From the NCBI GenBank assembly GCA_944990035.1, contig CALYLX010000093.1, forward strand, positions 1-64,000: DNA of 64,000 nt. The letters run 5' to 3'. Position 1 is the stretch's first letter. Each line of letters opens with the position of its first letter. The translations under genes were made by a program, and so were the position numbers. Source of the stretch: Clitopilus passeckerianus (Eukaryota > Basidiomycota > Agaricomycetes > Agaricales > Entolomataceae). Positions 37,831 through 48,700 of this stretch are shown here, in pieces. The notes beneath the pieces were generated by a model that saw only the letters and a list, made by a program, of their open reading frames with translations, did not search any database and was not told where the DNA came from.

Positions 37831-38679
37831 ATGAAATTCTCCATCGCTCTTATTCAACTCGCCCTTGTTGCCTTCGGTGCCCAAGCAGCGCCGGTCGACG
37901 CGGGGACCTTTGGTACTGGTTAGTCTTCGTTCATTACGGCAGGTGTCAGTTATTGACACGCAGTTCACTGTCTAGAACGTCGTGGGGAGGCTGCCAGCGC
38001 CGATTCAGATGCCACTTTCCATCGTTCATCCAACGGCGGATGGTACTACGGCAAGCGCGATGAGGCTGCCGTTGCCGACTCTGATGCTACCTTCCATCGC
38101 TCCTCCAACGGCGGATGGTACTATGGCAAGCGTGAGGAGGCTACCGGCGCTGACTCCGATGCTACTTTCCATCGCTCGTCTAATGGTGGATGGTACTACG
38201 GTAAACGTGATGAGGCTGCCGTTGCCGACTCGGACGCTACTTTCCATCGCTCTTCTAATGGCGGGTGGTACTATGGCAAGCGTGGCGAAGCTGCCGTTGC
38301 CGACTCAGACGCCACCTTCCATCGCTCCTCTAACGGTGGATGGTATTACGGCAAGCGCGACGAGGCTGCTGTTGCCGACTCCGATGCTACTTTCCATCGT
38401 TCATCCAACGGTGGATGGTACTATGGCAAACGTGAGGAGGCTACCAGCGCCGACTCCGATGCTACTTTCCACCGGTCGTCTAACGGTGGATGGTACTACG
38501 GCAAGCGTGATGAGACTGCTGTTGCCGACTCTGACGCCACCTTCCATCGCTCCTCCAATGGCGGGTGGTACTACGGCAAACGTGAGGAGGCTGCTACTGC
38601 CGACTCTGATGCCACTTTCCATCGCTCCTCTAATGGCGGATGGTACTACGGCAAGCGTGAGGAGGCTTCCAACGCCTAA
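37831..38679 (+). CDS. Secreted Kex2-processed repeat precursor (candidate dikaritin-type RiPP precursor)
   Basis: 263 residues in two exons (37831-37918 and 37976-38679). The signal peptide is MKFSIALIQLALVAFGAQA, followed by APVDAG. After an Arg-Arg site come nine 25-residue repeats, each ending SSNGGWYYG-Lys-Arg. The variable part is the first few residues after each Lys-Arg (DEAAV, EEATG, GEAAV and similar), followed by a constant ADSDATFHR. The protein ends EEASNA. Kex2 cleavage at each Lys-Arg would release nine nearly identical peptides with a Trp-Tyr-Tyr-Gly C-terminus. The X-Glu-Ala starts recall dipeptidyl-aminopeptidase trimming sites of yeast-type pheromone precursors. A UstYa-like oxidase lies divergently next door, the pairing seen in dikaritin pathways, where an aromatic-rich core sits just before the Kex2 site. 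An uncyclised Kex2 peptide signal is the alternative. Confidence 0.88.
37984..38658 (+). repeat. Nine tandem 75-base coding repeats
   Basis: Head-to-tail 75-base units without spacers, in frame with the precursor. Units differ mostly at third codon positions (for example TAC/TAT, GGC/GGT, CGT/CGC, AAG/AAA), while the protein repeat stays almost constant. Confidence 0.95.
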
Positions 38680-39380
38680 GACAACGTGTTCTTTTCCCCG
38701 CCTGATACATACATGCATAGGCTTCCCGGAATGATCAGAGCCATTCTTCTGTTAGCTATTTGTCCTTCCCCCATTCAACCTTACCGAACTAAATTCCCCT
38801 TTCCGTTTCGGATTTCTTTCTCTTTTTCTTTACGCCGTTTACGAGCCTGCTTGATCGATTGTTGTACTACTATTCAAACGAATACATTGACGAATACTGT
38901 TTTCCATCTATCAACCTGCGTGACATGAGGCTCTTGGAGTGGATTACCTCACGGTGAAGTAAACAAGAGATAGATTTAATTAACTGGATTCAGTCCTTCA
39001 ACAGTTTCCGGACGACTGCGCTGCCCCTCGCGCCTGTTCAACAGCACTGTTACTCGGCGACATGCCTGCGAGGTCCTCACACAACACATTTTCAAGTCTA
39101 CATTTTGGAACAGTCTATCTCCTGCGTGGACCTTGCTTCGCCTTAGTAGGAAAGAGCGGAGGAGAAATGGATGGTGGGGACAGCCGGGAAGGTGTAGAAA
39201 CGACGACGAACTTGAAGAACCGTTTATTTGCCTCGAGTGCTTTGACGATTAGATCTTTGATGTCCCCAACGGTTGACCATGATCGGAGGAAAAAGTAAAC
39301 AAACTGTCGTGTTTCAAAAGTTATAAATACAAGCATGTTCAGAACTGTCGATATAACGAAATTTCAGCCATGCCTATTAC
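38680..39380. other. Intergenic downstream of precursor 1
   Basis: About 700 bases: pyrimidine-rich 3' flank of the precursor (38750-38850), then a stretch leading to the end of the GST gene. No supported gene. Confidence 0.4.
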
Positions 39381-40260
39381 TCATGCCGTCTTGTTCTGCT
39401 GGAGGAAGCTGGCAATACACTCTTCAGTCCTGGGCCTCACGATATCCTGAACGGGAGGTTTGAGTAAGGACATTAATCAAAGAATATCAGCGCGGCGGTA
39501 CTAACATCTTTCCAGGTCTTCTTGACACTCTCACGAGAGGTAACGTCGTCGAAGTACTTGCGGTAACGAGCAAACTTAGGATCGGTCTCAATCGTCTTGA
39601 GAGTCTCCAACGAGGCGGGGATAAACTTCCCGAGGACCTCAAGGCCGAGTTTGAGGCGAAGCAAGAACGGTGCAGCCGCGATGTCAGCCAAAGTGAACTG
39701 CTTTCCGATGGCGTATCCTTCAGCCGGGAGGAGAGCTTGAATTTTTTCCACGCCAGTCAGAACGCCGTCGAGATTCTGCTTAAGGAGAGCGCCAATATAG
39801 GCAGGGACGAGGACATCGGATACCTGCGACACGAAGAAGCGAGCCTCGGCGCGTTCTATAGGATCGGTGGGGAGAAGAGCGCCATTTGACAAGTCGTTGA
39901 CAAGGTCGACGACGACGAGGGATTCAGCTATTTTCTTGGTGTCGGGAGACGGGTCGGCGGGATCAGCTTGGGGACCGATCGCGATTGCTGGTACCTGTAT
40001 GGCAAGTTGACATTAGTGTTCGGTCACGCAAGACCTTTGCGGGGGTACCTTGCTAGCCGGGTTGACCTTAGGGGCATACCACTCTGGTTTGTTTTGGAGG
40101 TCAATCTCGTAGCGAGTGAATTCGAGACCAGTCTCTGCGAGAGCAATTTCGGCCTGATTTCGACGTTATTCAAGCACGGTGCCGGACAAAGTGTCTTAGA
40201 ACGTACCCTATGAGCGAAGGGGCATCCAATGTTGGTGTAGAGGGTGAGTTGCTGGACCAT
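39381..40260 (-). CDS. Glutathione S-transferase, omega-like
   Basis: Cytosolic GST fold. It starts MVQQLTLYTNIGCPFAHR (40260), with the Cys-Pro-Phe-Ala-His/Gln-Arg active-site block of omega-type enzymes. An intron leads to AEIALAETGLEFTRYEIDL, NKPEWYAPKVNPASKVPAI (cis-Pro strand), and the helical C-terminal domain with GYAIGKQFTLADIAAAPFLL. The final exon after VKKTWKD reads DIVRPRTEECIASFLQQNKT and stops at 39383-39381. It lies downstream of precursor 1; a role in that pathway is possible but not indicated by sequence. Confidence 0.9.
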
Positions 40261-41031
40261 TGTAAGGGATTACTCGTATAGGTTCTGAGGAGAAATCCAG
40301 ATTGATCCTCTTTCTTATAGCTCATCTCTATCCCTGTACGGTACACCGTGGACGAATTGCGACATTTCTATTGATGATCAAGCAACGCTTCAGTCAGCAG
40401 CCTGCTGACGACGCCATACGGCAGACATTGAGCTGAGAAATCCAGAGATAGTTATCAACGGTGAGCTGGCATAGTTTAAGAGAAACAAGAGGTCCTGCAA
40501 GTTGTGCAGATGGTAGTCCGGAACCTCGAGGACTGTTTGAAACGAGCTCTCCTGCAAGATCGGCAAGCGCTAAAGAGTTCTTGCTGAACGGGCAAGGCCG
40601 GCTAGAGTCCCACACGATATGGATGTGGTCATTCTGCTGACGCGATAAGCCCAGACGCGTCGCGTCAATAATCGCGTGACAGTTCTTATTTCCGATTTCC
40701 GGAGGAGTTTTCGTTGCGAACGGCGTGGGAAGTACTTGCTGCTGTGGAACCATAGCTCCTGACCGTTCATCACCATGAGCAGCCACTCCCTTGACTTGGA
40801 CGACGACCATAATAGCCAAGACAGCAATGTTATCTGCTGCTACTAGAATGCGGCTGTACCTTGATGTCTTGGTCAAGCCAAGCCTGATACAGCGACCCCA
40901 GCGAAGGGTGTTCAGGTTGGCGCACGTTTGTCCATATCGAGTATGACTCGAAGGCTAAGGCTCCGTATGTCTGGCTTATCAGGAACCGTCTAAGTAACTA
41001 CACCTCTATATCCACTACTGCTGTGACTTCT
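40261..41031. other. Intergenic between divergent GST and flavin-reductase-like genes
   Basis: Contains a minus-strand open frame of 160 codons (40394-40876) with a hydrophobic stretch near its start. It shows no recognised motif, so I do not call it. A TATAAGA-like element upstream of GST lies near 40313. Confidence 0.35.
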
Positions 41032-42064
41032 ATGGAACCAAGCTCGATCAATGGCACCTTCAAACGCTCTGGACCTCCAAACCCAGCATGGACCTGGGGC
41101 CAGAAAGTTGAGGCCACTCCAGAAGGACAGGAATGGATGGAAGGCGCCAAGAGCGGCTGGACAACAATAGATGCTTCTTCTGAAGATCCAAAGTACGTGA
41201 AATAGGTTATGCCTCTGGTTTGGTGCCGACATATCAGCGCAGGCAAATGTACGCACTTCTGGGGAGTGGGGTCGTGCCCCGGCCTGTTGCCTTCGTCTCC
41301 TCGATATCAGAGGATGGAGTATGCAATCTTGCACCTTTCAGGTAACTGGAACGTGTGTACCTCACAAGCAAAATATGAATCCTGATTTCTCTCCCAAGTT
41401 GGTTCAACCAGGTGTCGACAAACCCTCCCGTTATATCGATCTCCGTAACCAAAGGGTCTGCATCTCAGCCAGTCAAGGATACAGCTAGGAATATCAAGAG
41501 CACCAAGGGCTTTGTAGTTCATATCATCAGTGAACCGTGGCTCAGGCAAGCCAACTCTTGCGGGATCGACGCGCCTGCGGACGTGAGTGAATGGGACATT
41601 AGCGGCTTGACGAAGGAACCAAGTGTACGTTATTCTTCCGATGATCTCAGAGTCTGCCGAGAGGTTCTCACAGTGAGATTATAGGCCCATGTCAAGGCGC
41701 CTAGAGTTCGAGAAAGTGCTTTCAGCATGGAATGCGAAGTTAGTCGCTCCTCCTCGCCATCAGTTGTTGCTAACTGGTTCCATAGCTGCTGCAAGCGATA
41801 GACGTTCACGAGCCTGGGACTTCGAATGTGGCAACCACACTGATTCTGGGCACAGTCAAGTGCGTCCACGCAAGGAACGATTGCCTCAACGCGAGAGGCA
41901 CCTTTGACCCCGAGAAGCTCAAGCCAATTGCACGCCTCGGTGGTATAACCTTCACAACAGTGACACAGGCGATGGATCTCGTAAGGCCAAGTTGGAAGAA
42001 GGATGGGAAAAGCGTACAGGAGTTTCTGGGGCGAGGTCAGGCGAACGGTGGAGAGGGTGAATAG
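41032..42064 (+). CDS. Flavin-reductase-like FMN-binding split-barrel protein
   Basis: Flavoprotein oxygenase or flavin reductase family, probably FMN-dependent; substrate unknown. It starts MEPSSINGTFKRSGPPNPAW. After an intron it reads YALLGSGVVPRPVAFVSSIS and GVCNLAPF; a further intron leads to SWFNQVSTNPPVISISVTKG and KDTARNIKSTKGFVVHIISE. These are the standard order and residues of the split barrel. Two more introns lead to SAFSMECE and DVHEPGTSNVATTLILGTVK, with the C-terminus SVQEFLGRGQANGGEGE. Four introns of 47-62 bases give a continuous frame. Confidence 0.88.
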
Positions 42065-43556
42065 ATGAAGCTGTGCTGAATTACAGGCATCAGGGGTATC
42101 TATTCTTTCAGAAGTCAACAATCTAATTGGAATTAGAACTTCGTCTTCTTTGGCTAGAAGTATTCCCATCCCCAGTCCCAGTCCCAGTCCCACGCATGTA
42201 TGTATGAACCATGGGTAGCGGGGGACGTTTGCCATTCTCACTTGTCGCATGACCATGATCTTACGACTCACCAATGTTCTGTCAGTCATCTTGTGCAAAT
42301 CCTGACTCCTCTTCGCACCCGAGTGCTTCCATTCCGAATCTTCGAGAAACGGACAACCCTTCTGGACGCGCGAATCCGTCATCATCCAAACAACAAAAAT
42401 GGAAACGTCAGTGGCACCAAGCCTAGCTCCAGCTCATTAGCGATATCGAACATCAAGCGACACAACTGAACTGAACCCACACTGGCATGTCCGCCTGAAC
42501 GACCATGGAATTTGAAGTTTCCTTATTGCGACGTCATTTTTGCGGAGAGTGACGAGTACTATGATGTACGGAAGTCTATTTATTATCCAGATATAGCGTT
42601 CCGTGGAGAATTGACGGACTATCTTGATGGATGCCTAGATTGGGCAGGGTTTACGCTGTGTGGCGGAAACACAGGGTTCTGGGCATTTCGGTCTTGCTTG
42701 CAGGAGTATCTTTTGATTATCTAGCCGGAGCAAGCTATGAGCGAATCATTCGTGGATTGGAAACACTCCGTTTCTCGCTCTAAGGCACGCGTTTCGACGA
42801 GCGGTAATCAATAGAAGCTGAGCAGGTCGTCGGTCGCTCCAATGTCAGCATACAAAACCACGTTTACCACGCATAGGACCATGTCAAAGCCTCAATCACA
42901 CTGCGTGTCGTAGAGTTTTTAACATGTGCTTGACATGCACCACTTCGAGTACCGCAGACGTATTGATGGGGCACCTACTCGATTAGAACAGGAGCCGATG
43001 CCTTGCCACTGTAGCATCGGCAGCTCGGTCATCCAAGATCAACCTTTCATTCCCGCTCACACGACTTACCCTCAGTTCGAGGAGGACTGGGAAAATCCCT
43101 TCTAACCTGGCGCCCTATTGAAGCCGGTTAGATTGTCAGTTCTGAGACTCGGTCTCGGGGTATCCCCCGAACGGCAAAGGAAGACGTTGGCGGGAACTTT
43201 ACTTTTAGATATCGCAATCTGTACAGAAGAAGATTGGAATTGGAGAGACCCTTAATACTAGACAGCGCGTAGGGGACGTTGAAAGGCGTCCGCGTTAGGA
43301 TCTGTGAACCCATGTCTGTTTTTGGATAGGCGATTCCGAGCCAGGTCCCGTTTGGGTTTCGTTCTGTGGAAGTGCGGTGCAACATTGCCCCTCGTGGTCC
43401 GCACATGCCGATGAGGTAACTAATGCTATAAATTACAGGGCCCTTCGAGGAGTGATCGAGTTCTTTGCCTCCGACAACCCTTTGTTGTCGCCTATCGTGA
43501 CTACCACCTATATAATGTCCCTTGTGTACCTCAAGCCACACACAATACTGCCCAGC
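42065..43556. other. Long intergenic stretch, possible gene remnant
   Basis: About 1.5 kb. A short CCCAGT microsatellite lies near 42172-42192. A plus-strand frame at 42512-42724 (MKFPYCDVIFAESDEYYDV...) looks mildly coding but has no family motif and no partner exons. It may be a decayed fragment. Confidence 0.3.
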
Positions 43557-44125
43557 ATGCCCTCCACTACGAGCATATCCTGCAGTATGGCAAACTACTG
43601 CCTACCACCACCACCTAAAGTTACCCATGGTCGTCTTGCACTTGCGCGGATAAAGGATGACGTCTGTCTGGTCCAAGGTGAGTTCAGGTACCTTCCAGCA
43701 CTCCACACAGTGCTAAGGAGTGCTTCCATCCCACCAGTCTCATCCGACACACCTGCCTCTGCGTTGACCGCAGTAGACGTTAACATTTTCCGACACGAAT
43801 TCATTACCATCTTTCGTCTTTCAGAGACAAAGAGCATACACCCCTGCGACATCTCGATCATCGAAAACATAGATGACTATCAAGCGCGTTATGAAGAGGA
43901 CAGTGGGACCGTATATTTGACGAAGGAACTCATCTGTCGCATGCAACACCTTTCACGAAAACTTCAAGTCCTCAAACAAAAATCATCGCCATCACCACCA
44001 ACCAGGAGAACGCGACCGTCACGGTGGAGTGGTCAGTTTACTTCACGGTAGCGACGGGTACTCGGATGGATTTTGGCGGAGGCGAGTCTGCGCAGAACGG
44101 AGTCTGGATCCGATCATGGCGTTAG
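43557..44125 (+). CDS. Hypothetical protein with one homopolymer frame break
   Basis: Not recognised. The start used gives MPSTTSISCSMANYCLPPPP; in-frame Met codons further upstream (43377, 43518) are possible. The coding-like body includes HGRLALARIKDDVCLVQGEF, HEFITIFRLSETKSIHP and TVYLTKELICRMQHLSRKLQ. At an A run (43978-43982) the frame is lost. One additional A joins it to IIAITTNQENATVTVEW and a C-terminus GESAQNGVWIRSWR ending at 44125. The C-terminal part looks like the end of a structured domain. No function can be assigned. Confidence 0.5.
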
Positions 44126-44874
44126 TCGGAAGTTCGGTCACTTCCTCGATTGTTTTGGATGGGCACATGGGGCAGATTTATCATCTTCATCTTGTACACT
44201 AGTGCATTATCACCGTTGTATTTTTATTGCATCTTCTATGGGGAAATGAAGGAGTCTATCAGGAATAGCCTTGATCCAGCCTGAGAAACCTAGCTAGCCT
44301 GGTTTGGCGAAGTAGTTCCGTGGAACGGTGAGAAGCGGGAAGCCTCAGAATCATGACGGGAACTGGTACGAATCTTTCCAAGACTCAATATGGAGCTCTG
44401 AACATGTATGACAGCACCTCGCCGAGAGTAGGAGGAAGATCATTCATGCAATGTTGGGCACGAGGGCAGTCCTCCGGCTAACGGGCCGGTGCCCCGAACT
44501 CTCAAGCGTCCTCGAGTAACATTGACAACCAACCTCGTTCTCGTTTGATTTTCATTCAATTGGTCGCCTCGAAGCTGCTACACGAGGTTTACCACACCGA
44601 TAACAGCCAACTAGCCTTTTTTGTAGCTTCAAGGTCGAAAATCGTTTGCTAACCCGCTGTCGAATAACCCCTGTCTGAACCGCGGAACGAAATTTACCTC
44701 TGCCTTGCTTTGCCATGTGGTATATCGAAAAATACCGTTAATCGGTCCACGAGCAAGACGACTGGGGTGCTGAGAACTACGTCGTAATCCTCTTTAGCGA
44801 GAATAGAGTGATCAACTCTGCTAGTTCCAACCTTGATAACGACCTCCCACGTATCTTGAGCGAGCTCTACCCCT
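44126..44874. other. Intergenic, promoter side of the permease
   Basis: About 750 bases with no recognised element. Confidence 0.35.
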
Positions 44875-47086
44875 ATGGATGAGAAGCGTCTTTCATCGCT
44901 GCCCTCTTCTGCGGATGAGTGCGAAAAGGACAAGAAAACGTTAGAAGTGGCTCACAGGGGCCCAGCTTATGGCCGAGTTACCCAGCTTTTACTTCGTTGG
45001 GGAGTAGAGACACATGGGTATGAATTCACGATGTTTCTGGCCGTGGACCCTCATCGACCATGCCCTACTAGGATTGGACCAATACCCGAGGAAGACAGGA
45101 CTGACAAGCGCCTGTACCAGATGTTTTTCGTCTGGTTCTCAGCCAACATCAACGTGTTAGCCTTCAGTACAGGCTCGGCAGGGCCAGCCTTCTTCGGGCT
45201 TGGAATTCGCCATTCGCTGATCATCATCCTCATTGTCGATATCATGTGCGTTATTCCCAGATCGACTGACCCCATATTCTAAACCTAATGGCATTCCTTC
45301 TTTGTTTACACAGAGCATGTGCCATTCCCGCAGTTTTGTGAGTCCTGACAAGCGCTTGGCCACTCCACCTTATGCTCAGATTGCTTCGAAATGGTGTGCA
45401 GTGCTGTATTCGGACCTAAACTTGGCACGAGGGGTATGGTCCAAGCGAGGTTCTCTTGGGGGTAAGCATGCTCCCGTCATGCTCACTATTCGTGATAAAG
45501 TTCCGCAGTGGCTGAGCAGGTGATCTTCACAGCTATTTTGGGTCGATCATCCCGGCCGTTTTGAATGTGTTCTCAATGCAAGGGTTCCTGATCCTGAATT
45601 GCATTATTGGAGGCCAGACGCTGGCCTCGGTTTCTCACAGGCTTGATACGACGGCTGGCATTGTGATTATTGGCGTCCTGTCACTGATAGTGAGTATAAG
45701 TAGCCCATAATCGTGCATCCTTGCCTAAGCCGTGTCTATAGGTCACTTTCTTCGGCTATCGAGTCGTACACCTGTAAGCCTCTTTTCGCTCGGCCGGTTC
45801 CTGATCTTGACATTTCATACAGGTACGAGAGCATAGCCTGGATTCCAAATGTCATTACCTTCATTATTATGCTCGGCATTGGTGGCAAGCACCTACACGC
45901 CTCAGATTACCCCACCGTACCATCTCCACCAGCCGCCTCAATACTTTCATTTGCCACTTTTGTAGCGTCCTCCGTCATAAGCTGGTGTACCATGACCCCT
46001 GATTATGGTGTCTATCACGATGCTAAGGCTTCCAGGTAAGTCTTCTTTCGTTATCTCGTGCGCTTGGTACGGAGGACGCTGATTCGGTATCTTTTCCCTG
46101 TGTTAATTTCCCTATCCGTAATATTCAATTTGACAGCACTAGAATCTTTGCGTATAACTATTTTGGTTTCTTCACTGCTAGTGTGAGCAATTCAATTTTC
46201 GCCACGGCGTTATCTTTGTCGCCTGCTAATCAAGATGCCTGCTTCTGACAGATAAGCACTCACATGATCGGAGCTGCCTTTGCTGCTGCTGCAGTTAACG
46301 TCCCAGCTTGGCAGGATGGCTTCGAAGGTGGCACGAACGTCGGAGGCCTCATTTCCGGAGTTCTTTCTCCTGCAGGAGGGTTCGGGAAGTTTCTCGTGGT
46401 TATTGTATCTCTGAGCATTCCGTCGGCCTGTGCGCCTACAATGTACACATTTGGTGAGCAGGATCCGTCATGTGACACTTCCTATCAATCTAGGGCTAAC
46501 TGGGGACCTGATTGCAGGAACGAGCTTCATGTCAATCGCGCCTATTTTCGCGAAGGTACCCAGATACGTATTCGCCGTGATTTCGGAGGCCATGTAGGTA
46601 GATCCAATACATTAAGGAACATACTCTCATTTCTGCCTGGATAGCCTGATCCCAGTCGCTATTGTCGGTGCAAAACGGTTTTATGGAACGCTGGTCAACA
46701 TTCTGAGTAGGTGTTCACGAATCTGTTATGTGCCCTGGCTGGGGCTCATCCTCTTCGTACCAGGTATAATTGGTTATTGGTCGACTTCGTTTGCAGCCAT
46801 TGTCTTGATGGAGCATTTCGTCTTTCGGCGCTCCAGATTCAGCTCTTACGAGGTCTTCCTACAATGGGATAGCCCCCGAAAGCTGCCCCTCGGGGTCGCC
46901 GCGGTGGTGGCTTTCTCTTGCTCATTTGGCATTATCATCCCCTCGATGTCCCAGGTTTGGTATGTTGGCCCTCTACCAGAGAAGGGGGGGACTGGGGATA
47001 TTGGAGTGTTGACTGGGTTTGCAGTGGCAAGCGGGACTTACCTTATAACCAGGTGGTTGGAGAAGAGGTTGAGTGCAGGGCGGTAA
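44875..47086 (+). CDS. Purine-cytosine permease (NCS1 family, Fcy-type)
   Basis: Proton-coupled plasma-membrane importer for purines and cytosine. The cytosolic N-terminus MDEKRLSSLPSSADECEKDK leads through RVTQLLLRWGVETHG and an intron to IGPIPEEDRTDKRLYQMFFV and WFSANINVLAFSTG, signatures of fungal Fcy2/FcyB-type carriers. About 12 hydrophobic segments follow, among them IPAVLNVFSMQGFLILNCII, VSHRLDTTAGIVIIGVLSLI, ISWCTMTPDYGVYHD and SIPSACAPTMYTFG. The end is TRWLEKRLSAGR. About nine introns of 50-70 bases are required. Length and order match the family. Confidence 0.92.
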
Positions 47087-47194
47087 TCTCGTTCTTTTCG
47101 TCGACCCCATCCATTGTTTCTAGCATTCTAGTGGATACAAAAGCTACAACTGAGTCTCTAAGGTCCGAGGGCTGAATATGTTACCTGGCCACTA

Positions 47195-48700
47195 TCAATG
47201 TATTGTATAAGAAGGGGGAACTTCCACCATCCGTACCCCGCTGTCGTGGTGATGGACAACCTGTTCGAGCGGTTGACTCCGGTTGGGTGGCTCGGGCCTA
47301 TGGCTTGTTAGGAGCGATGGTCCTTTTATCATTGGGCTGCCAGGAGGACCGGTCGAAGAAGATGCACTGTTTGTCCAATTCTGGCTGTATTGGACAACCG
47401 GTGCGTGCTTCCTGAGCGGCTGTGGACCTGCGAGAAATCCCGGGTTGATAACATGAGGTGGAATAGAGTTATCATCGTTGTCGGTCGCTTGCGTGGAGTA
47501 AGGAGTAGGGATCAGGTCATTGTGGCTTCCCGAAGCGGGGGTAGAGTTGACATTCATCATTTTCGACTTGCGCCAGCTTCTCCAGAACAGAAGTGCGAGC
47601 ACCAGGGAGATGAGAGCTAACCCAGCCAGAACACCTCCAACAATGGCACCAACTGGAGCCTTTCGGGATGAAGAAGTGGGAGGGCCGTCGGAGTCTGTAG
47701 GGTCAGGCAATGTGCTGGATGTGCTTGAAGACTCGTTCAGAAGTGTGTTGTTGGTGATATAGAAAGAGTCGAGAATCAATGGCGAATAGCTTGAATCGCC
47801 TAGGTAGGTGACAATCAAGGTATGTTGTGTTGCTGGAAGCTCTGGTGTGGTGAAAAATGTCACCCTATTCTCGGGGACCGAGCCTGGAGCTGCAGCTGGG
47901 AGCGTGAGGTTGACTGGGTCGCTACCATCGATCGAGTAGCTGTATAGACCAGGCTTGGAACCACTCGACCATATAATACCACCGCGCCAGGTCAGCCTTT
48001 TACCTGAATATAAGGGTTTCCGGTCGTTGATCAGAAAAAAGGATGGTATGGGTTGGGTAACTTGCCGATAACTTACCTGTCCAGTTGAAATGCAAGGTAT
48101 CGCCAAACGTCTGGGTACCCTGGAAAACCTGGTTGTCTACGTTGTAAGAATGCCAGCCACTTCCGTATTGGATCCCTTCGTAGTCTTTATAGATGTATAG
48201 AGTTGCATTGTTGAGGGACACCGTCGGTGATGGCAGAAATCGGAGAGCATCGAACCAGAGGGTTTGTCCGTGTGTCGTGGCTTGAACAATGAGCGTATGA
48301 GTTCCGACGGTAAGGCTATTATCTCGACACATCTGGTAGCCGCTTCCTGGCCATGATGTATTGTGGCTTGCTGGAATCTGGTGACCGTCAATGAAGCAGT
48401 CCCAGTATACGGCGGGCGCATCAGTGACGGGTATAGTTGCCAGCACCCACACGGCGCTGCCTGCACAGAAAAACAGTCCAAAGTCAGAAACGATGAATGT
48501 TCGAGCGAGGAAGTACCTTGAAACGTGAATGAGAACTTGCTCCCATTGACCGTTGTTCCATGAAGACTTTGTTGAAACGGCGGACCGCTATGGCCCAGCT
48601 CGTCGAAATCGTGGCCATTATTGACGGACCAATCGTCGCTATACTGGATCTGGTTTATATCGGTATCGTCCACAACAACCCATTGTCTCTTGGAAGGCAT
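47195..48700 (-). CDS. Single-pass membrane protein with large extracellular beta-rich domain
   Basis: Type often found in Agaricomycetes; function unknown. It starts MPSKRQWVVVDDTDINQIQY (48700), with WSVNNGHDFDELGHSG and FQQSLHGTTVNGSKFSFTFQ before the first intron. A jelly-roll-like ectodomain with several Asn-x-Ser/Thr sites follows, in two further exons. A Ser/Thr-rich stalk precedes one membrane helix (VGAIVGGVLAGLALISLVLALLF with the basic stop-transfer WRSWRKSK, about 47640-47560). The cytosolic tail is disordered and Pro/Ser-rich, ending VEVPPSYTIH. The overall plan resembles a surface sensor or adhesin-like protein (inference). Confidence 0.8.

Noticed and set aside
37984..38658. 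CRISPR-like or satellite array
   Set aside because: The units are contiguous without spacers, codon-structured and part of a secreted protein in a eukaryotic context.
37982..38734. A 250-codon plus-strand frame through the precursor repeats, and two antisense frames over the same array
   Set aside because: They are by-products of the 75-base periodicity; they lack a signal peptide, and the frame used here has a signal peptide, a clean intron and conserved Lys-Arg sites.
40394..40876. A 160-codon minus-strand frame between GST and the flavin-reductase-like gene
   Set aside because: No recognisable motif, no splice support and atypical composition; kept only as a note in the intergenic entry.
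41630..42385. A 251-codon minus-strand frame
   Set aside because: It is antisense to the well-supported flavin-reductase-like gene.
39381..47086. GST, flavin-reductase-like protein and purine permease as members of the peptide biosynthetic cluster
   Set aside because: Their position is suggestive, but nothing in their sequences ties them to peptide modification or export.
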